Made by a program: the position numbers and the translations under genes. Positions 1-9,453 of a DNA stretch of 41,226 bases are shown one piece after another (position 1 is the first letter of the stretch; each line of letters begins with the position of its first letter). Under the pieces are notes generated by a model that did not search any database, was not told the origin of the DNA, and saw only the letters and a program-made list of their open reading frames with translations. Source of the stretch: an uncultured Cellvibrionales bacterium (GTDB lineage: Bacteria; Pseudomonadota; Gammaproteobacteria; Pseudomonadales; UBA7239); assembly GCA_937864065.1 (NCBI GenBank), contig CALMIC010000276.1, forward strand, positions 1 to 41,226. Reading direction: 5' to 3'.

Positions 1-196
1 AACGGTAGAACTCTCTTTCCAGCTGGCCGCGCTGTACAGCAGGCATATCCCTGAAAACACGTTCAAGATTCTGCCTGACCGTCTTGCGGCGATAGCGCAC
101 GACACGAAACAGCAGGAATGCCAGCAGCCCTGACAATGCATACAGCACACGCTCAGGCAATCGCGCCAACAGGCCGAGCAATGGTAAAACCCACAT
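1..196 (-). CDS. Lipid A biosynthesis acyltransferase (LpxL/HtrB family), N-terminal fragment
   Basis: The frame is open from the ATG at 196 to the window edge, giving about 65 residues, so the catalytic part lies outside the window. The visible part has a hydrophobic N-terminal segment (about residues 3-31), then VVRYRRKTVRQNLERVF and a QLEREFYR motif. These match the typical start of late acyltransferases of the LpxL/LpxM family (membrane anchor, then RYR..v..NL). Members transfer a second acyl chain to Kdo-lipid IVA at the inner face of the inner membrane. The HxxxxD active site cannot be checked here. The ATG follows the stop of the upstream gene by 2 bases, so it is the last visible member of the qmcA-nfeD run. 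The paralogue (LpxL, LpxM or a related acyltransferase) cannot be decided. Confidence 0.78.
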   Translation of the reverse strand, partial: MWVLPLLGLLARLPERVLYALSGLLAFLLFRVVRYRRKTVRQNLERVFRDMPAVQRGQLEREFYR

Positions 197-198
197 GG

Positions 199-1083
199 TC
201 AATCCACGATTTCCCTGAAGCCGCGCTTGATGCCGCGCCCCAGATCCTGGAATCCTTCCTTGACCTGCTTGGCAGCCTTTTTCACCCGGTTTTCCTCTTT
301 CTGTACTGCTGCATTGTCACCATCATCACCAGATGCCGGGTCGCCACCTCTTGCCGCACGGGCATCGGCCTCGCGCCTCAGCTCTATAACGCCCTGCAAA
401 ATCGCCTGCCGTTGTATCTCGTCAACCAGTTTTCGACTGGCCTGATCGAGGATTTCCGCCGCTGTCATGCCATTTTCGTTGGCACCCATATTCGCAAACT
501 CAATCGCTGCAACAGAAAATCTCCTGGATTTTTGCGGATCTTCCAGGCTTTGGGCATTGATGGTGATGTCCTGCAGCAGCATGCGCCTGACGACAAACAA
601 TTGCCTTGTCATCTTGTCGCCCTCGCGCACATTGAGGCGGTCGCGCAATGACTCGCTAGCGGCAACAGACAATTGCTGGCGCAACAGGCGCAAGTTGCCT
701 CCGGCCGTATCAACGTCATATGACAGTTCAATATTGGCTGCCACAACTGCATCAAGCGCAAGCACTTCCGGCATCATCGTCGTGCCTGCCGGCTCGGGCA
801 TGAATGTAACGGGCAACTGGAGGTCCAGCCGACCGACCCGGGCAACAGGAAAGCCTGTGGCGGCATAATCACCAACCGGAAATAGATCAATACCGGAAAA
901 ACTGGCGTGCCTGTTTTCCCAGGCAATAGCCGAATCCCGCACAGTCATGGCAGAACCCACCATGGCAGCACCATGCACACGCAGCATGTCCGCGAGGAAA
1001 ACGGGCAGCCCACGCGTCACGCCAAACCATAGTATGCCCAGGGCAATCAGTGCCGCCAGCAGCAAACGGAACAAGAACTTCAT
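199..1083 (-). CDS. Membrane-anchored periplasmic protein of unknown function
   Basis: This 294-residue protein is not recognised as a named family. Residues 1-27 form one hydrophobic segment (signal anchor or uncleaved signal). The middle part (about 40-200) is rich in beta-type hydrophobic alternation and resembles AsmA/DUF748-like periplasmic proteins in style only. Residues 210-294 are charged and helical, with a low-complexity Asp/Gly/Ala stretch near 245-260 and a Lys/Arg-rich amphipathic tail. It lies 25 bases downstream of the nfeD-like gene and 2 bases before the acyltransferase start, so it is probably co-transcribed with both. Its place before a lipid A acyltransferase suggests an envelope role, which is inference from position only. 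Confidence 0.6.
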   Translation of the reverse strand: MKFLFRLLLAALIALGILWFGVTRGLPVFLADMLRVHGAAMVGSAMTVRDSAIAWENRHASFSGIDLFPVGDYAATGFPVARVGRLDLQLPVTFMPEPAGTTMMPEVLALDAVVAANIELSYDVDTAGGNLRLLRQQLSVAASESLRDRLNVREGDKMTRQLFVVRRMLLQDITINAQSLEDPQKSRRFSVAAIEFANMGANENGMTAAEILDQASRKLVDEIQRQAILQGVIELRREADARAARGGDPASGDDGDNAAVQKEENRVKKAAKQVKEGFQDLGRGIKRGFREIVD

Positions 1084-1108
1084 AAAATGGCAGCCAGCCT
1101 GTTTGCTG

Positions 1109-1558
1109 TCAGCATTTTTTCACGCGGAATATCTGGTCGTGCTCAAGGGCAACGACCTTGACGCGGGAACCTGCAGGCATGTCCTCGTGAGCGGCAACTT
1201 CCCAGAAACTGTCATCGACGCGGATCTTGCCACGGCCATTTTCGATAGGATCACTGAGCGTGAATATCCGCCCGATGTACTGTGCACTGCGTTTGTTCAG
1301 CAAGGGCTCATCAACAACAGGCGGTCTCGCCTGATGATATTTCCACCAGAGGATGGCAGAAGCCACACTGGTGACCGAGAAAATCACCAGTTGCCACTGC
1401 CAGGCCAGTTCCGGCACCAGCAGTAACACCATCCCGGTAATACCGGCAGCAATACCGATCCATAACAGGTAGCCTCCTGTACCCGCCATTTCGGCCATCA
1501 GCAACACCAGTCCCAGTGCGAACCAGTGCCAGCTGGATATTTCAGCGAACCAGGACAT
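1109..1558 (-). CDS. NfeD-like membrane protein (YbbJ type)
   Basis: The ATG at 1558 has a purine-rich AAGGGG stretch upstream and sits 4 bases after the qmcA stop, giving 149 residues, the usual size of short NfeD proteins. The first half contains three hydrophobic helices (about 12-32, 34-52 and 57-72). The second half carries the C-terminal OB-fold: RIFTLSDPIENGRGKIRVDD, a tryptophan, then a small basic beta region. Short NfeD proteins pair with stomatin/SPFH proteins in membrane microdomains, and the adjacent qmcA supplies that partner. An upstream in-frame codon at 1624 would extend the protein into the qmcA coding region and is not preferred. Confidence 0.88.
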   Translation of the reverse strand: MSWFAEISSWHWFALGLVLLMAEMAGTGGYLLWIGIAAGITGMVLLLVPELAWQWQLVIFSVTSVASAILWWKYHQARPPVVDEPLLNKRSAQYIGRIFTLSDPIENGRGKIRVDDSFWEVAAHEDMPAGSRVKVVALEHDQIFRVKKC

Positions 1559-1562
1559 CGGG

Positions 1563-2495
1563 TCAACCCCTTGTTTTTTCTGCCGGCGCCCGGACGCCTT
1601 TGAAGATCTCACTGATCCCGGCAACCGAGCCGATTACCTGCGACGCCTCCAGCGGCATCAGGATGACCTTGTTATTGTTGGCCGCCGCAAGCTTGCCAAG
1701 GGCATCAATGTATTTTTGTGCCACAAAGTAATTGACGGCCTGGATATCCCCCTTGGCAATAGCCTGCGACACCATATGGGTCGCCTTGGCTTCGGCTTCC
1801 GCTTCGCGCTCCCGCGCCTCTGCCTGCAGGAAGGCGGCCTGCCGCTCACCTTCAGCCTTGAGGATCTGGGCTTGCTTGAGGCCATCGGCCTCCAGGATCT
1901 CCGCCTGTTTCTTGCCTTCAGCCTCGAGTACGAGCGCCCGCTTTTCACGCTCGGCCTTCATCTGGTTGGCCATGGCGTCCACCAGGTCACGAGGTGGCGT
2001 TATATCCTTGATTTCAATACGGGTAACCTTGATCCCCCAGGGATTGGTAGCCTGGTCGACCGTGCGCAAAAGCCGCTCATTGATTTCGTCACGCCGCGAC
2101 AACATCTCGTCCAGCTCCATCGAGCCAAGCACCGTACGGATGTTGGTCATGGTCAGGTTGCGGATCGCGAGTTCTAGGTCCGCGATCTCATAAGAAGCCT
2201 TGGCGGCATTGATCACCTGGTAAAAACAGACTGCATCGATCTTGACCATGGCATTGTCAGCACTGATGACTTCCTGGGGCGGGATGTCCAGCACCTGCTC
2301 CATCATGATCACCCGCTGGCCTATGCGATCTATAAAGGGAATGATGAAATTGAGGCCCGGACTGAGCGTCAAGGTATAGCGCCCGAAGCGTTCGACGGTC
2401 CATTCATACCCCTGGGGTACAAAACGGATACCCTGCTTGACCAGATAGAGCGCAAAGGCACCCAGCAACCATGGCACCAATTGGGAAATTGTCAT
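1563..2495 (-). CDS. qmcA: SPFH/Band 7 (stomatin-like) membrane protein QmcA
   Basis: 310 residues. A short N-terminal membrane anchor (about 5-22) is followed by the Band 7/SPFH domain (about 25-190, including [28 protein letters not shown] and [17 protein letters not shown]). A long Ala/Glu/Lys/Gln coiled-coil region (about 195-250) and a short C-terminal tail complete it. SPFH proteins oligomerise in the inner membrane and scaffold microdomains or modulate FtsH-type proteases. The ATG at 2495 follows an AGGAG motif at normal spacing. It is the first gene of the minus-strand run qmcA-nfeD-unknown-acyltransferase and is divergent from rpsP across a 200-base gap. Confidence 0.93.
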   Translation of the reverse strand: MTISQLVPWLLGAFALYLVKQGIRFVPQGYEWTVERFGRYTLTLSPGLNFIIPFIDRIGQRVIMMEQVLDIPPQEVISADNAMVKIDAVCFYQVINAAKASYEIADLELAIRNLTMTNIRTVLGSMELDEMLSRRDEINERLLRTVDQATNPWGIKVTRIEIKDITPPRDLVDAMANQMKAEREKRALVLEAEGKKQAEILEADGLKQAQILKAEGERQAAFLQAEAREREAEAEAKATHMVSQAIAKGDIQAVNYFVAQKYIDALGKLAAANNNKVILMPLEASQVIGSVAGISEIFKGVRAPAEKTRG

Positions 2496-2587
2496 CTGTA
2501 AGGCTCCTAATACAATCCAGACCGGTATTTGAGTCCGTCTGGAATACTAGCAGCTTTGGGGAGCCATGGCAGTTGCTGTCACGGGTG

Positions 2588-2616
2588 TTCCAAATTGAGC
2601 CCGCCTGGCATACAAT
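2588..2616 (+). promoter_or_regulatory. Candidate promoter of the rpsP operon
   Basis: TACAAT at 2611-2616 is a good -10 hexamer. TTCCAA at 2588-2593 lies 17 bases upstream as a weak -35. Transcription would start near 2623 and give a leader of about 70 bases containing a GC-rich hairpin (CGCCC/GGGCG around 2634-2646). The divergent qmcA promoter must also lie in 2496-2695, but I cannot place it. Confidence 0.4.
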
Positions 2617-2695
2617 GCTCGCCCTTTCTGTCGCGCCCAGCGGGCGAGGCCAGGAGCACAGGCGTCTGGCGCCAGTTTTTTGAGAGTGAAAACAT

Positions 2696-2938
2696 ATGGT
2701 TACGATCCGTTTGTCACGCGGGGGCTCCAAGAAGCGCCCGTTCTACCACCTGGCAGTCACCGACTCGCGCAACGCGCGTGACGGCAGCTTCATCGAACAC
2801 GTGGGCTTTTTCAACCCGATCGCCCGCGGACAGGAAGAGCGCCTGCGCCTTGACCGCGAACGCATTGCATTCTGGGTCAGCCGCGGCGCCCAGCTGTCTG
2901 ACCGGGTAGCCCAGCTCGTGCGCGAAAAAGCAGCCTGA
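2696..2938 (+). CDS. rpsP: 30S ribosomal protein S16
   Basis: 80 residues starting [20 protein letters not shown], the conserved S16 N-terminus, followed by the [19 protein letters not shown] signature. S16 binds 16S rRNA early in 30S assembly. It is the first gene of the classical rpsP-rimM-trmD-rplS operon. The ATG follows a purine-rich GAGAGTGAAAA leader. Length and motifs are normal for gammaproteobacteria. Confidence 0.98.
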   Translation: MVTIRLSRGGSKKRPFYHLAVTDSRNARDGSFIEHVGFFNPIARGQEERLRLDRERIAFWVSRGAQLSDRVAQLVREKAA

Positions 2939-2958
2939 GTCCAGCTGCTGTCGCCGGC

Positions 2959-3504
2959 ATGGGTGTCCACAAAACTATTGCGGGCAAACTGGCCGGCGTT
3001 TACGGCATCAAGGGCTGGGTGAAAGTTCACTCGTATACAGAGCCTGCCGAAAACATTTTCCGTTACCAGCCATGGTATCTGGCTGATCGGGACGGCAATC
3101 TGACAGGGAATATCCTGGAAGTTGACGAATTTCGTGCCCATGGCAAAGGCCTGGTGGCGCATATAAAGGGTATTGACGATCGCGACGAAGCCGGCCTGTT
3201 GTGCCAGCGCCTGGTAGCGGTCGAGATGGATGCCCTGCCCCCGCTGCCCGAGGGAGAATACTACTGGCAGCAATTGGTGGGTATGGCTGTCTGGAGCCAG
3301 TTCGACCAGCACCGTGATAAGCCGGTCTTGTTGGGGCAAATCAGGGAGCTGATGGAAACCGGAGCCAACGATGTACTGTTGGTCGCCCCTTGTGAAGGCA
3401 GTATTGACCAGCGCGAAAGGCTGCTCCCTTATGTGGATGCCTGCGTACTGGGAGTGGATCTGGCTGCTGGCACGATGCTGGTGGACTGGGATCCGGAATT
3501 CTAG
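2959..3504 (+). CDS. rimM: Ribosome maturation factor RimM
   Basis: 181 residues. The N-terminal RimM beta-barrel begins with [23 protein letters not shown] and the C-terminal half is a PRC-barrel domain ending DPEF. RimM binds S19 and helps the 30S head mature. It lies 20 bases after rpsP and 8 bases before trmD. The [12 protein letters not shown] segment linking the domains is the family hallmark. Nothing is unusual about it. Confidence 0.97.
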   Translation: MGVHKTIAGKLAGVYGIKGWVKVHSYTEPAENIFRYQPWYLADRDGNLTGNILEVDEFRAHGKGLVAHIKGIDDRDEAGLLCQRLVAVEMDALPPLPEGEYYWQQLVGMAVWSQFDQHRDKPVLLGQIRELMETGANDVLLVAPCEGSIDQRERLLPYVDACVLGVDLAAGTMLVDWDPEF

Positions 3505-3512
3505 GCGAGGGC

Positions 3513-4253
3513 ATGCTGGTGAAACTGGGTGTAGTGACACTGTTTCCCGAGATGTTCAGCGCCGTGAAGGATTATGGTATCAGCAGCCGCGCTTTCGGGA
3601 GCGGGCTGGTGACACTGGAATGCTGGAACCCGCGGACATTCACGCAGGACCGGCATCAAACCGTGGACAGCCGCCCTTATGGCGGCGGCCCCGGAATGGT
3701 GATGATGGTAGAGCCATTGCGAGCTGCGCTGCAGGCTGCGCGCACATCCCTGCCTAAAGCCAGGGTGCTCTACCTCTCGCCGCAAGGCAAGCCATTCAAC
3801 CAGGCTGCCGCCTGTGAGATGGCGCAGCAGGAAGAACTGGTTCTGCTTTGCGGCCGCTATGAAGGCATCGACGAACGGCTGCTGCAGCTGGAAGTCGATG
3901 AGGAGTGGTCGATTGGCGACTACGTGCTGTCCGGCGGTGAATTGCCGGCCATGGTGCTGATCGATGCAGTGGTTCGGCTGCTGCCCGGCGCACTCGGGCA
4001 CGACCAGTCGGCCGCCCAGGACTCGTTCAGTAACGGGCTGCTCGACTGTCCCCACTATGCGAGGCCGGAGATTTATGAAGGCATGGCTGTCCCACCGGTT
4101 CTACTCAGTGGGCACCATGAGGCAATACGCCGCTGGCGCCTGCAGCAAGCACTGCTGCGCACCCGCCAGCGACGACCCGATTTACTGGCGGGTAGGGAAC
4201 TGGGCAAGGAAGAGGCCCGGTTACTGCAGCTGGCAGATCAACAGAAAAACTAG
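3513..4253 (+). CDS. trmD: tRNA (guanine-N1)-methyltransferase TrmD
   Basis: 246 residues. It methylates N1 of G37 in tRNAs with G at position 36, using S-adenosylmethionine through a SPOUT trefoil knot. Visible motifs are [11 protein letters not shown] at the start, the [11 protein letters not shown] loop, [13 protein letters not shown], and [13 protein letters not shown] forming the knot. It starts 8 bases after the rimM stop with a GAGG motif just upstream. The length agrees with the family. Confidence 0.98.
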   Translation: MLVKLGVVTLFPEMFSAVKDYGISSRAFGSGLVTLECWNPRTFTQDRHQTVDSRPYGGGPGMVMMVEPLRAALQAARTSLPKARVLYLSPQGKPFNQAAACEMAQQEELVLLCGRYEGIDERLLQLEVDEEWSIGDYVLSGGELPAMVLIDAVVRLLPGALGHDQSAAQDSFSNGLLDCPHYARPEIYEGMAVPPVLLSGHHEAIRRWRLQQALLRTRQRRPDLLAGRELGKEEARLLQLADQQKN

Positions 4254-4332
4254 CCCGCATCGCTTGCAGGCTGCCAGAAGAAGATTGACAATTTGCGCCC
4301 GCGTGAGCGGCCATATCCCCAGGAGCACTGAC

Positions 4333-4686
4333 ATGAGCAACAGCAAGATTATCGCCGCCATTGAGGCAGAACAGATGACCCGGGCTTTGCCCACGTTTGC
4401 CCAGGGCGACACAGTGGTCGTTAACGTCAAGGTCAAGGAAGGCAACCGCGAGCGCGTCCAGGCCTTTGAAGGCGTCGTCATCGCCAAGCGCAACCGCGGG
4501 CTGCACTCGGCCTTCACAGTGCGCAAGATTTCCCATGGCGTCGGCGTGGAGCGTACCTTCCAGAGCCACAGCCCACTGATTGCCAGCGTGGATGTGAAGC
4601 GCCGCGGTGATGTCCGCCAGGCCAAGCTCTACTACCTGCGCAACCTCAGCGGCAAGGCTGCCCGTATCAAGGAAAAGCTGAACTAA
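4333..4686 (+). CDS. rplS: 50S ribosomal protein L19
   Basis: 117 residues with the L19 signatures [41 protein letters not shown] and a Lys-rich C-terminus. L19 sits at the 30S/50S interface. The start at 4333 is set by AGGAG at 4321-4325, 7 bases upstream. The frame is open further upstream through trmD, but that extension has no homology to L19. It is the last gene of the operon and is followed at once by a terminator. The 79-base gap after trmD contains no convincing extra promoter. Confidence 0.97.
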   Translation: MSNSKIIAAIEAEQMTRALPTFAQGDTVVVNVKVKEGNRERVQAFEGVVIAKRNRGLHSAFTVRKISHGVGVERTFQSHSPLIASVDVKRRGDVRQAKLYYLRNLSGKAARIKEKLN

Positions 4687-4692
4687 GGCCAC

Positions 4693-4716
4693 AAGGCGAC
4701 TCCGGTCGCCTTTTTT
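4693..4716 (+). terminator. Rho-independent terminator after rplS
   Basis: AAGGCGAC (4693-4700), loop TCCG, GTCGCCTT (4705-4712), running into TTTTTT. This perfect 8-bp stem with a tetraloop and U-tract ends the ribosomal protein operon. xerD begins 14 bases later, so xerD must have its own start signals or depend on read-through. Confidence 0.93.
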
Positions 4717-4729
4717 GTTTCCGGGCACC

Positions 4730-5632
4730 ATGCCAGCCAACGCCAGGGAATTTCCCCTTGTCCAGGCCTACCTTGAGAATGCCTGGCTGGAAAAGGGCCT
4801 GGGCAAACTGACCCTGGCGTCTTACGGCAGTGACCTGTCGCTGTTTGCCCGTTGGCTGGCACAAGATGGCCTATCGCTCGAGCAGGCCACCCGTATAGAA
4901 ATCCAGTCCTACCTGGCCCATTTGCTGGCCAGCGGCGGCAAGGCCAGCTCTACCGCACGCTTCCTGTCCTGCGCACGCGGCTTCTACCGCTTCCTCTTGC
5001 ACGAGAAGCTGGTCAGCCAAGATCCCACTCTCGATATTGATCGACCTCGCCTGGGCAGGCCGCTGCCGAAATTCCTCACCGAAAGCGAAGTGGAAAGACT
5101 GCTGGCGGCACCAGACCCGGAAAATCCCGTAGGCCTGCGTGATCGCGCGATGCTCGAACTCCTGTATGCCTGTGGCCTGCGTATTTCCGAACTCACCAGC
5201 CTGACTATCGGCACCCTGAACCTGCGCCAGGGCGTGGTTCGCGTGATGGGCAAGGGCAGCAAGGAACGCCTGATCCCGATGGGCGAAGAAGCCCTGGCAT
5301 GGCTGACCCGATACAACGCGGAGGCTCGCCCGGTTCTACTGGATTACCAGCCCGCTGAAATCCTCTTTCCCAGCACCCGCGGGCAGATGATGACACGCCA
5401 GACCTTCTGGCACCGGGTCAAGCTGTACGCAAAGCAGGCGGACATCCGCACACCGATCTCGCCCCACACCCTGCGCCATGCCTTTGCCACCCACCTGCTG
5501 AATCGCGGCGCGGATCTGCGTGTGGTGCAGTTACTGCTGGGGCACAGTGACTTGTCCACCACCCAGATTTATACTCATATTGCTAGGGCACGCATGCAGG
5601 CGCTGCATGCACAACACCATCCGCGCGGATAA
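4730..5632 (+). CDS. xerD: Tyrosine recombinase XerD
   Basis: 300 residues, close to the usual 298. The N-terminal SAM-like core-binding domain (about 7-95) is followed by the catalytic domain (about 115-295). All six catalytic positions are visible: R151 (ACGLRISEL), K175 (GKGSKER), H246 and R249 (SPHTLRHAFATHLL), H272 (LLGHSDLSTT) and nucleophile Y281 (QIYTH). XerD works with XerC at dif to resolve chromosome dimers. The ATG at 4730 is chosen; an in-frame TTG at 4715 lies inside the terminator U-tract and is unlikely. XerD rather than XerC is supported by the LLGHSDLSTTQIYTHIA motif and by dsbC directly downstream, an order also found in Pseudomonas. Confidence 0.95.
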   Translation: MPANAREFPLVQAYLENAWLEKGLGKLTLASYGSDLSLFARWLAQDGLSLEQATRIEIQSYLAHLLASGGKASSTARFLSCARGFYRFLLHEKLVSQDPTLDIDRPRLGRPLPKFLTESEVERLLAAPDPENPVGLRDRAMLELLYACGLRISELTSLTIGTLNLRQGVVRVMGKGSKERLIPMGEEALAWLTRYNAEARPVLLDYQPAEILFPSTRGQMMTRQTFWHRVKLYAKQADIRTPISPHTLRHAFATHLLNRGADLRVVQLLLGHSDLSTTQIYTHIARARMQALHAQHHPRG

Positions 5633-5709
5633 TTTCCGGGAACTTGTGCTGCCTCTCGCAGCCAAACACACCAGCGATACTCGCAGAACAAACATCAAAA
5701 GGTGAATCC

Positions 5710-6474
5710 ATGAAAAAATTGATTGCTGCACTGCTCTCCGCCAGCGCCCTGCTTGCCTCGATCTATGCACAAGCTGCGCCAGTAGATCCACAGCAGGCGG
5801 CCACCCTGCGTACGGCCCTGCAAAAAGCCAGACCCGGCCTCAGTGTCGGCGAGATCCGCGCCAGCAATGTCGCAGGATTGTTTGAGGTAGAGCTGGGCGG
5901 CAAGGACACTGTCTATATGTCAGCCGATGGCCAATACCTGATCAGCGGCACCATGTATCGTGTGGAGCAGAACCGTTTTGTGAATATTGCCGACGAACGC
6001 CTGCAACCACTGCGCGCGCAGAAGCTGGCCGCAGTCAAGAAAGAGGAGATGATCATTTTCTCACCCGCAGGCAAGGCAAAATCCTATGTCACTGTGTTTA
6101 CCGATGTTGATTGTGGCTTCTGCCGCAAGCTGCACAAGGAAATCCCGGAGCTCAACGCGATGGGCATTGAAGTGCGCTACCTCGCTTTCCCGCGCGCCGG
6201 CGTGCCTTCGCCCTCGGCCGATAAACTCTCCACCGCCTGGTGTGCCGATGACCCACGCGATGTGCTGACCAAACTGAAAAACAATGTCGCCGTCCCGACC
6301 AAAACCTGTGCGAACAGCCCGGTGGCTGCGCAGTACAAGCTTGGCAACGAGCTGGGCGTGAACGGCACACCGGCACTGTTCAAGCCGAACGGCGAATTGC
6401 TGCCAGGCTATATGCCTGCACGGGAACTGGCCGCTGCGCTGGGTGTTGCTCCTGAATCCGCTCCAGGCCAATAA
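5710..6474 (+). CDS. dsbC: Periplasmic thiol:disulfide interchange protein DsbC
   Basis: 254 residues. A Sec signal peptide (about 1-22, ending AQA) is followed by the DsbC dimerisation domain (about 25-90) and a thioredoxin fold. The active site is C135-G-F-C138, where E. coli has CGYC, and the cis-Pro loop is NGTPALF near the C-terminus. A second cysteine pair (C-ADD in TAWCADD and TKTCANS) matches the structural disulfide of the family. DsbC isomerises wrong disulfides in the periplasm. An AAGGTGA motif precedes the ATG at 5710, which excludes the longer open frame starting at 5644. Confidence 0.95.
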   Translation: MKKLIAALLSASALLASIYAQAAPVDPQQAATLRTALQKARPGLSVGEIRASNVAGLFEVELGGKDTVYMSADGQYLISGTMYRVEQNRFVNIADERLQPLRAQKLAAVKKEEMIIFSPAGKAKSYVTVFTDVDCGFCRKLHKEIPELNAMGIEVRYLAFPRAGVPSPSADKLSTAWCADDPRDVLTKLKNNVAVPTKTCANSPVAAQYKLGNELGVNGTPALFKPNGELLPGYMPARELAAALGVAPESAPGQ

Positions 6475-6494
6475 ACAGGCAACTGGCAAGCAGC

Positions 6495-8006
6495 ATGAAA
6501 GCGCTGAAGTGGCTTGGCTTGGCACTCGCCGGCTTTTTGGCGCTACTCCTGCTCGTTTTAGCCATCGCGATTGCTCTCGTCAATCCTGATGACTACAAAC
6601 CCCGACTCGAAGAGACCGCTCGCCAGAATGGCGTCACCCTGAAAATCGGCGGATCGCTGCAATGGTCACTGTTGCCGCTCGGCTTTTCCACCTCAGACCT
6701 GTTGCTGCAGATGCCACAAGAGCCTGGCAAAGAGCTGCAACAGATCCGTATAGGCAAGATAGCTTTGTCACTGGGCATGCTGTCATTGTTGCGCGGCAAT
6801 CTGGATATCCAGGCCTTTGATATTGATGACCTGCGCTTTTTCACAGCAGAAACGCAGACTTTGCAATTCCGCGAAGCACGCCTGAAAGTCGATGATGCCA
6901 ACAACCGCGGTGAGCTGTTCCCGGTTGACCTGCGCATTGATGACACACGCGTCACAGGTTCACTCGCCATCAGCATGGTGAATCAGGCCCTGCAACTACA
7001 AGTTGACCTGCATGGCGACCAGATTGACCTTGATCGTTATGCTCCCGCCGAAACGGCCGACGCCAACAGTCCGCCTGACAGCAAACAGCCCGACGCGCCG
7101 GGAAAGAAAAAGGATAAAAAACAAAAAAAAGAAGAGCCGATAGCGTTTGCGAGCCTGTTGCAGGCCCAAGGCAGTTACCGGATCCGCTTCGACCGGATGG
7201 TCAGCAACCAGCTGCAACTGGCCAATGTCGTATTTGATGCCCGCGTTGAACCGGAACAGATCATCCTCAATGCATTTGATGCAGACTTGTACGAAGGCAA
7301 GATCAGCCACCGCGGCACCATTGCCATTCCACCGGGCAAGCAGCCTGTGCTCCAGCTTGAGATGCGCATCGAGAAAGTCCAGCTGTCACCAATGTTGGCC
7401 GACCTGACGCAAGAAACACCTAGCATAACCGCCGGCATCATCGATTTGCAGGCGAACGTACGAGGCAACGGCGCCACCGAACGCAAGATCATGCGCTCGC
7501 TGTCTGGCGTGGCGACACTCGATGTCAACAACCTGGTGATTCGCGACCTGAATATCGAGAAATCTGCCTGTGATGCGGCAGCGGCTGCACAAAAGAAGGA
7601 ATTGGCAGTCAGGCAGTGGCCACGCGATACCTTGCTGCACAACCTGCACGCACAAGGCGACATCATCAATGGCATAGTTTTTATCAAGCCCGTCACGGCG
7701 CGACTGGATACACTGGGCCTCAGCGGCAGCGGGCCAGTGAACCTGCTCAATGAAACACTGGACCTGAAGTTGGATCTTACCGTTCGCGAAGGCGCGCAGT
7801 CAGCCAACGACTGCGATGCCATCAGCCCCGCCGTGCGCGATGTCGCTTGGCCTTTGCGCTGCGAGGGCAGTTATCGCGGCGCGCTGGACGACTTGTGCGG
7901 CATTGACAAGTCGCGACTCGGCAAACTGATTGCACAGCTCGCCACCAAGAATATCAAGGAAGGTGGCGGCTCGCTGAAAGACACCCTGCGCGACCTGTTC
8001 AACTGA
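6495..8006 (+). CDS. AsmA family protein
   Basis: 503 residues. An N-terminal membrane anchor (about 6-32) leads into [24 protein letters not shown], the typical opening of AsmA proteins. The AsmA domain covers most of the chain, and the C-terminal repeat region includes [19 protein letters not shown], characteristic of the family. AsmA-like proteins are anchored in the inner membrane, extend into the periplasm and are linked to phospholipid transport to the outer membrane. An unusual Lys-rich linker (about residues 197-216) is encoded by two A-runs, six As at 7116-7121 and eight at 7123-7130, separated by one C. It sits 4 bases before mutY, as in Pseudomonas. Confidence 0.9.
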   Translation: MKALKWLGLALAGFLALLLLVLAIAIALVNPDDYKPRLEETARQNGVTLKIGGSLQWSLLPLGFSTSDLLLQMPQEPGKELQQIRIGKIALSLGMLSLLRGNLDIQAFDIDDLRFFTAETQTLQFREARLKVDDANNRGELFPVDLRIDDTRVTGSLAISMVNQALQLQVDLHGDQIDLDRYAPAETADANSPPDSKQPDAPGKKKDKKQKKEEPIAFASLLQAQGSYRIRFDRMVSNQLQLANVVFDARVEPEQIILNAFDADLYEGKISHRGTIAIPPGKQPVLQLEMRIEKVQLSPMLADLTQETPSITAGIIDLQANVRGNGATERKIMRSLSGVATLDVNNLVIRDLNIEKSACDAAAAAQKKELAVRQWPRDTLLHNLHAQGDIINGIVFIKPVTARLDTLGLSGSGPVNLLNETLDLKLDLTVREGAQSANDCDAISPAVRDVAWPLRCEGSYRGALDDLCGIDKSRLGKLIAQLATKNIKEGGGSLKDTLRDLFN

Positions 8007-8010
8007 ACTG

Positions 8011-9066
8011 ATGGCCGCCCGCTTTTCCTTTTCCGCCGCCGTGCTGGCATGGTTTGATCGCGCCGGGCGCAAGCACCTGCCCTGGCAGCAGGACATCACG
8101 CCGTATCGCGTCTGGGTGTCGGAAATCATGCTGCAGCAGACGCAGGTCAGCACCGTGATTCCCTACTTCCAGCGTTTCATGGAACGCTTTCCCGATGTGC
8201 AGGCGCTCGCCGCTGCACCGGTGAATGATGTACTGGCGCTCTGGACCGGCCTTGGCTATTACTCGCGCGCCCGCAACCTGCATCGCACGGCCATCATCAT
8301 CTGCGAGCAATATGACGGCATTTTCCCAGCCGCAGTCGATACCCTTGCTTCCCTGCCAGGTATCGGCCGGTCTACTGCTGCGGCGATTGTTTCTATTGCC
8401 CACGGCACGCCGGCCGCGATCCTCGACGGCAACGTCAAGCGCGTGCTGGCGCGTTTCCACGCCGTGCCCGGCTGGCCCGGGGACAGCCCTGTCGCGAAGG
8501 CGTTATGGCAATACGCTGAACAGCACACACCCTCCCGGCGCGCTGCCGAATACACGCAAGCAATGATGGACCTGGGTGCGATAGTCTGCACTCGCAGCAA
8601 GCCCCGCTGCGACGCCTGTCCTCTGCAAGCGCACTGCCTTGCCCGGCAGCAAGACAGCATCGCGCAGTATCCTGGCAAGAAAACGCGCAAGGCGCTGCCG
8701 GTGCGCGCCGTGCAGATGCTGATGATCCGCAACCCGGCGGGTGAGCTGCTGTTGCAACAACGGCCGCCTGCCGGCTTGTGGGGCGGACTATGGTGCCTGC
8801 CGGAGATCCCGGCCGATGCCGACGCTGCCGCCGGCTGCCAGGCACTGTGCGGCCAACGGCCGCAACGGATTACCGTCTGGCCGGGCTGGCGCCACAGCTT
8901 CAGCCACTACCACCTCGAAATCACCCCGGTCTTGCTGCAACTGGCGCGCGCACCGCGCCGCATCGCCGAAGAAGGTTCACGCTGGGTGGCACCGGGCAGT
9001 GCCAGTGCACTGGGATTGCCAGCTCCGCTGGTACGCCTACTGGCGGAGCTGTCTGCAGGCGACTGA
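8011..9066 (+). CDS. mutY: A/G-specific adenine glycosylase MutY
   Basis: 351 residues. It removes adenine mispaired with 8-oxoguanine. Visible elements are the catalytic E38 ([10 protein letters not shown]), the helix-hairpin-helix LPGIGRSTA (about 115-123), catalytic D139 (AILDGNVKR), and the 4Fe-4S cysteines C193, C200, C203 and C209. A C-terminal Nudix-like 8-oxoG recognition domain (about 232-345) follows. The ATG comes 4 bases after the asmA-like stop. mutY followed by yggX is a conserved pair in gammaproteobacteria, both tied to oxidative stress. Confidence 0.97.
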   Translation: MAARFSFSAAVLAWFDRAGRKHLPWQQDITPYRVWVSEIMLQQTQVSTVIPYFQRFMERFPDVQALAAAPVNDVLALWTGLGYYSRARNLHRTAIIICEQYDGIFPAAVDTLASLPGIGRSTAAAIVSIAHGTPAAILDGNVKRVLARFHAVPGWPGDSPVAKALWQYAEQHTPSRRAAEYTQAMMDLGAIVCTRSKPRCDACPLQAHCLARQQDSIAQYPGKKTRKALPVRAVQMLMIRNPAGELLLQQRPPAGLWGGLWCLPEIPADADAAAGCQALCGQRPQRITVWPGWRHSFSHYHLEITPVLLQLARAPRRIAEEGSRWVAPGSASALGLPAPLVRLLAELSAGD

Positions 9067-9121
9067 AGCTGCAACGTCACGTGCTAGAATCGCCCGCCAG
9101 CGAACCACACCGGATCTCCCC

Positions 9122-9394
9122 ATGTCACGCACCGTTTTCTGCCGCAAGTACCAGCGCGAAATGGAAGGCCTGGACAAGCCGCCTTTCCCGGGCCCGAAAG
9201 GCCAGGAACTGTTCGAGCACATCTCCAGGCAAGCCTGGCAGGAATGGATCGCCCACCAGACGATGCTGATCAATGAGAAGAAGCTCAACATGATGGACAT
9301 GACGGCCCGCACCTACCTGACCGAGCAGCGCGACCGTTTCCTCAGCGGCCAGAGCGTTGACCAGGCCGAGGGCTATGTGCCGCCGTCTCCCTGA
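9122..9394 (+). CDS. yggX: Probable Fe(2+)-trafficking protein YggX
   Basis: 90 residues beginning [17 protein letters not shown], with the conserved C7, then [16 protein letters not shown] and [19 protein letters not shown]. YggX protects Fe-S enzymes from oxidants and may carry Fe(II). The start at 9122 gives the family length. The longer upstream frame overlaps mutY and is not homologous. The gap to mutY is 55 bases. Confidence 0.96.
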   Translation: MSRTVFCRKYQREMEGLDKPPFPGPKGQELFEHISRQAWQEWIAHQTMLINEKKLNMMDMTARTYLTEQRDRFLSGQSVDQAEGYVPPSP

Positions 9395-9406
9395 GCAGGA
9401 TCCGGC

Positions 9407-9435
9407 TTGACTCCCCACCACCCAGCGGGTTTAAT
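9407..9435 (+). promoter_or_regulatory. Promoter of tRNA-Phe
   Basis: TTGACT (9407-9412), a 17-base spacer, then TTTAAT (9430-9435). Each hexamer differs from consensus at one position. Transcription would start near 9442, about 12 bases before the mature tRNA 5' end. It lies between the yggX stop and the tRNA, so the tRNA can be made independently of yggX. Confidence 0.75.
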
Positions 9436-9453
9436 ACGCCTCCTTCCGAATAC

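Noticed and set aside
4285-4317. Perfect TTGACA at 4285-4290 before rplS as an internal promoter
   Set aside because: The best downstream -10-like hexamer (CATATC, 4312-4317) is 21 bases away, and nothing suitable stands at 16-18 bases.
4715-4730. Alternative TTG start for xerD at 4715
   Set aside because: It lies in the U-tract of the rplS terminator and would add residues with no homology. ATG at 4730 gives the usual XerD length.
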